The notes below the pieces were generated by a model. That model saw only the letters and a list, made by a program, of their open reading frames with translations. It was not told the DNA's origin and ran no database searches. Below, piece by piece: positions 34,382 to 37,024 of a stretch of 37,024 bases of DNA (positions are counted from its first letter, which is position 1; each line of letters begins with the position of its first letter). Source of the stretch: Aureococcus anophagefferens (taxonomy: Eukaryota; Sar; Pelagophyceae; Pelagomonadales; Pelagomonadaceae); assembly GCF_000186865.1 (NCBI RefSeq), contig NW_008705571.1, positions 99,023 through 136,046 on the forward strand, given 5' to 3'. A program made the translations under genes and the position numbers.

Positions 34382-34691
34382 GTTTTAGCGGGGTGCGTGC
34401 GTTTCACGTGTTGGTTTCCTCGTGGTGCGCGCGCGGAAGTTTTTGTGGTGGCTTAGACGACGATGCGCCCGTCGCGGAGGCGTTGCGCGTGTGTTTGCCG
34501 CGTCGACGGCGTCGCGGGCGGGCCAGGGGAGAAGGTTGCCTTGGGTGCACCAAGGTGAACCTCTGGTTGAACGGCCGCTGGGCCACGTCCGGCTCCACGG
34601 CCGGGCGGCGTCATTGTAAAGGGGTCTCGCTCGGCTACCCACTAAGTTATAGCAAACTGCCGGGGCTTTGCCCCCCTGTGGGGCTCTAAAT
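34382..34691. other. Intergenic stretch between two minus-strand genes
   Basis: About 310 bp of lower GC, containing the 5' region of the Lys/Arg-rich gene and the 3' UTR of the glycosyltransferase. The segment GGGGCTTTGCCCCCCTGTGG near 34664 could fold into a short G/C stem just after the glycosyltransferase stop. I see no gene or tRNA. Confidence 0.45.
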
Positions 34692-35549
34692 TTACCGCGG
34701 ACGCTCCTGCCAGGACTTGGCCCAGTGGTGGACCGCGTAGGAAAAGGGCGACGACGCGTCGGAGGCCGCGGCCGCCGCGTTCGACTTGGCGTAGAAGATC
34801 TCGTAGGGCAGGCACACGGCGCGGGGCATGGGCCCGTGCAGCTCGCAGAAGGTGCGCGTGATCAGGCCCGGCCCCGTGTGCTCGATGGTCCAGTCCGCGT
34901 CGGCCTGGGACAGCGTCTTCGCGAGCGGCCCGGCGTCGTCGAGGAAGCCGCTCGCGGCGATCGCGGCCAGGAGGTCCGTCGGCGGCGGCTTCGGGCGCTG
35001 GACGCGCGCCGCGGCGACGCGCTCCACGAGGGCCGCGAGGAGCGCGTGCCCGGGCGCCGCGCCGATGAGGCCGTTGTTGATCTCGACGGCGCCGACGTTC
35101 GAGAAGCCGACGAAAAAGTCCGCGGCCTCGCGGAGCGCGTCGAGGGGCCGGAGCGGCTCAAAGTCCATGTCCGCGTAGACGCCGCCGAAGCGCAGCAGGA
35201 TCTCGTAGCGCGCGATGTCCGACGCCTCGCCCCAGTTGGTCGCGGCCGAGAACGCCGCGGCGTTCTCGAGGCCGAGCGCGGCGACGTCCGCGTCGCGCCA
35301 CAGCTTGTACTCCCAGTCCGGATGGAGCGCGCGCCACGCGGCCGCGTGCGCGTCCGGCGGCGGCTTGGGCCCGAGCCAGATCTGGTGGAGTTTGCGCGGG
35401 ACGTTCGCCGACCCGCTCGCGCCGCGGCGCCAGTTTTCGTACTTCGCGCGAAGCGCGGCGTGGTACTCGGCGTCCTTCGACGACCAGAGGCCTCGGCGAT
35501 GCAGCGGCGGGTCGGTCCACGTCGGCAGTTCGTCGAGCAGCGCGGCCAT
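34692..35549 (-). CDS. GT32-type glycosyltransferase (DXD sugar-binding domain)
   Basis: 285 aa starting MAALLDELPTWTDPPLH. The conserved opening VPRKLHQIWLGPKPPPDA, then HPDWEYKLWRD, ASDIARYEILLRFGGVYADM and DMDFEPLRPLDAL contain the DxD motif that binds the metal-nucleotide sugar. The later FSNVGAVEINNGLIGAAPGH and the C-terminal SYAVHHWAKSWQ (the conserved HHW region) complete the OCH1/GT32 pattern. It probably transfers a hexose to a glycan or lipid. No signal peptide or membrane anchor is visible at this start, so a targeting exon might be missing or the enzyme may be cytosolic. It is the last protein gene before the 28S end. Confidence 0.9.
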   Translation of the reverse strand: MAALLDELPTWTDPPLHRRGLWSSKDAEYHAALRAKYENWRRGASGSANVPRKLHQIWLGPKPPPDAHAAAWRALHPDWEYKLWRDADVAALGLENAAAFSAATNWGEASDIARYEILLRFGGVYADMDFEPLRPLDALREAADFFVGFSNVGAVEINNGLIGAAPGHALLAALVERVAAARVQRPKPPPTDLLAAIAASGFLDDAGPLAKTLSQADADWTIEHTGPGLITRTFCELHGPMPRAVCLPYEIFYAKSNAAAAASDASSPFSYAVHHWAKSWQERPR

Positions 35550-36497
35550 GGGCGAGACGCAGTGCTGAGAGCGTCGCAGCGCTTCGGCAGCGCTTGGAGC
35601 GCGTCGCCGAGGCGCGAGTGCGTCCGCGCGGCGGGCCGCGTCGATGGGTGTGCCGCGCGACGCCTTCGCGCGAGCCGCGCGGCACGTCGCGCGGCGTCTG
35701 GAGGTCGTCGGCGCGCGCGCACGGCGTCGCTTCGCGAGGCGAGGCGCGGTGCCGCCAAGGCCTGGAGCTCGACTTCAGCGTGCAGGCACGGTGCCGCGAG
35801 GCCTCGGCGGCGCGCAACGCGGGCGCGACGGGTCGCGGCGCGTCGCGAGCGGGCCGTGCGCGGCGTCGTCGCGGGGAGTGGGCGGCGCGAGGGACGAGTG
35901 GCGTCGAGGAGGCGCGGCGGCGCGCGCGCGAAGGCGGGAGAAAAGGCCGTATTCGCGGACGCGCGCGGCGACGGGCGCGCGCGCGCGCGCGGGTTTGTGC
36001 GTCGGTCGAGCAGAGGGAGTCCCGGCGGGGGCGGGGGGAGGCGCGGCGGACGGCGAGCGGCGTTTTACGGCGCGAGGAAACGGGCGTATTCGGGCGTCAA
36101 AGTGTCCAGTGCAGGGTACTTGGGGGTACTTGGCAATGGTCGCCGAGAAACCCGCACGATTTGGACTTGGGCGTTTTCAGAGAAGTGGTGGGAGTCGATG
36201 AGTCGTAGTAGTAGTCGTCCGAGTAGTCGATCACTATGAAGATAAAACCCGCACGAAAGCGGCTTGGTTTTAATAAAAGGTCGGTCTTCTGGGGTCGAGT
36301 GTTGCGTCGGGAGAGAAGAGAAACCCGCACAAAAAGGCATGGATTTTGTTTTTGGGTTGGGTTGGTTCGCTCCAATTGGAGCTGTATTGGTTTTGTGTGT
36401 TTGGTTTGATTGGGGGGGAGCGCGAAAGAGATGGATCGACGTGCAGCTCGACTCTCGGAAGAGGGCGCACAGAAGCTCGCTGTCTGCTTTCACATTA
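35550..36497. other. Spacer between the glycosyltransferase gene and 28S rRNA
   Basis: From 35550 to about 36060 the sequence is extremely G/C-rich with GCGCGC runs (35977-35994) and no supported gene. From about 36060 the composition changes to AT-richer, non-coding DNA that lies directly downstream of the 28S 3' end on the minus strand, so it should contain the 3' external transcribed spacer and the polymerase I terminator. AAACCCGCAC occurs three times there (36148, 36245, 36321). Confidence 0.55.
36148..36330 (-). terminator. Candidate RNA polymerase I termination repeats downstream of 28S
   Basis: AAACCCGCAC (GTGCGGGTTT on the transcribed strand) occurs at 36148-36157, 36245-36254 and 36321-36330, that is 168, 244 and 341 nt past the 28S 3' end. 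Repeated short sites at such distances are where Pol I terminator proteins bind in other eukaryotes, but the motif itself is not one I know, so the role is inferred from position. Confidence 0.3.
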
Positions 36498-36849
36498 ACA
36501 AATCGCCGGAACAAGAGGCTGAATCTCAGCAGATCGTAGGACAAAGCCTACTCTCATGCTTACAATACCCCGTTCCATATTTAAGTCGTCTACAAAGGAT
36601 TTATCCCTCCCAACATTCGAAATTGCGATGGAGTATGATGCTCGGCCGAAGCCTATCGTGATGCGTGTAACATCGGGAGAGGTGAATATCGTCGCTTTCC
36701 AGCATGGATTCTGACTTAGAGGCGTTCAGTCATAATCCTACAGATGGTAGCTTCGCGGCACTAGCTGTTCAGCTAACCGCAATGACCAAATATCTGAACC
36801 AACGGTTCCTCTCGTACTAAGTTAGATTACTGTCGCGACAACCGTTCAT

Positions 36850-36904
<55 letters not shown>

Positions 36905-37024
36905 GTTAGTGGGTGAACAATCCTACACTTGGTGACTTCTGCGACACAATGATAGGAAGAGCCGACATCGAAGAATCAAAAAGCAACGTCGCTATGAACG
37001 CTTGGCTGCCACAAGCCAGTATCC
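36498..37024 (-). rRNA. 28S (LSU) rRNA, 3' end, partial
   Basis: The reverse complement carries the 3' domain of large-subunit rRNA, including the sarcin/ricin loop region (CTTAGTACGAGAGGAACCG), AGACCGTCGTGAGACAGGTT, and the 3' terminus GATCTGCTGAGATTCAGCC followed by a final GATTTGT, which places the mature end at 36498 by analogy with yeast and other eukaryotes. The gene runs off the right edge, leaving 527 nt. Its orientation is the same as that of the 18S gene at the left edge. Confidence 0.97.

Noticed and set aside
34560..34690. A tRNA-like fold near GGTCTCGCTCGGCTACCCAC
   Set aside because: No A-box/B-box pair or cloverleaf with a 7-bp acceptor stem could be drawn.
36060..36497. 5S rRNA gene linked to the rDNA spacer
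   Set aside because: I looked for the conserved 5S internal promoter words on both strands in both spacers and saw none.

Overview
The window is nuclear DNA of a GC-rich (roughly 70% in coding parts), compact, photosynthetic stramenopile. The best fit is a pelagophyte like Aureococcus anophagefferens. This is inferred from several things: an 18S rRNA 5' end with the ochrophyte-style ATACGCTCGTC stretch; spliceosomal introns, some of them transposon-like introners; near-total G/C at third codon positions; plastid-type presequences; and a UGA-containing selenoprotein. No database could be consulted.

Layout. Both ends are ribosomal DNA on the minus strand: the 5' end of an 18S gene at the left edge (1-324) and the 3' end of a 28S gene at the right edge (36498-37024). 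The roughly 36 kb between them is therefore bounded by two rRNA units pointing the same way, and it is filled with protein genes instead of an ordinary spacer. From left to right: 18S and its upstream spacer (to ~1230); a GC-rich stretch with no firm gene (to 2100); MYND/Sel1 protein; class V aminotransferase; 2OG-Fe(II) oxygenase; Kelch protein; mitochondrial carrier; patatin-like lipase; coiled-coil protein; FAD monooxygenase; a very large two-exon repeat protein (12377-17227); a degraded area with Cys-rich gene fragments (17.2-20.2 kb); hydroxymethylbilane synthase; ABC1/ADCK kinase and a small putative thylakoid-lumen protein; a gene-poor stretch with a 99-base assembly gap; a small basic protein; CCA-adding enzyme; a single-TM protein; a selenoprotein M-like gene whose first exon carries an in-frame UGA; a Nei/Fpg glycosylase fused to a SAP domain; a JMJD6-like hydroxylase; UTP11; a Lys/Arg-rich nuclear-type protein; a GT32-type glycosyltransferase; 28S spacer and 28S.

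The genes are ordinary housekeeping and plastid/mitochondrial functions and do not form one pathway. Packing is extreme: start codons 38 bp apart in divergent pairs, and two convergent genes whose stop codons share one CTAG. The most informative signals are (1) introns with near-perfect 8-bp flanking duplications and terminal inverted repeats, two of them homologous to each other in unrelated genes, which fits introner transposons making introns; (2) the hidden selenoprotein gene; (3) the large protein with a triplicated domain and a near-identical 108-bp coding repeat; and (4) the rRNA units flanking protein-coding DNA.
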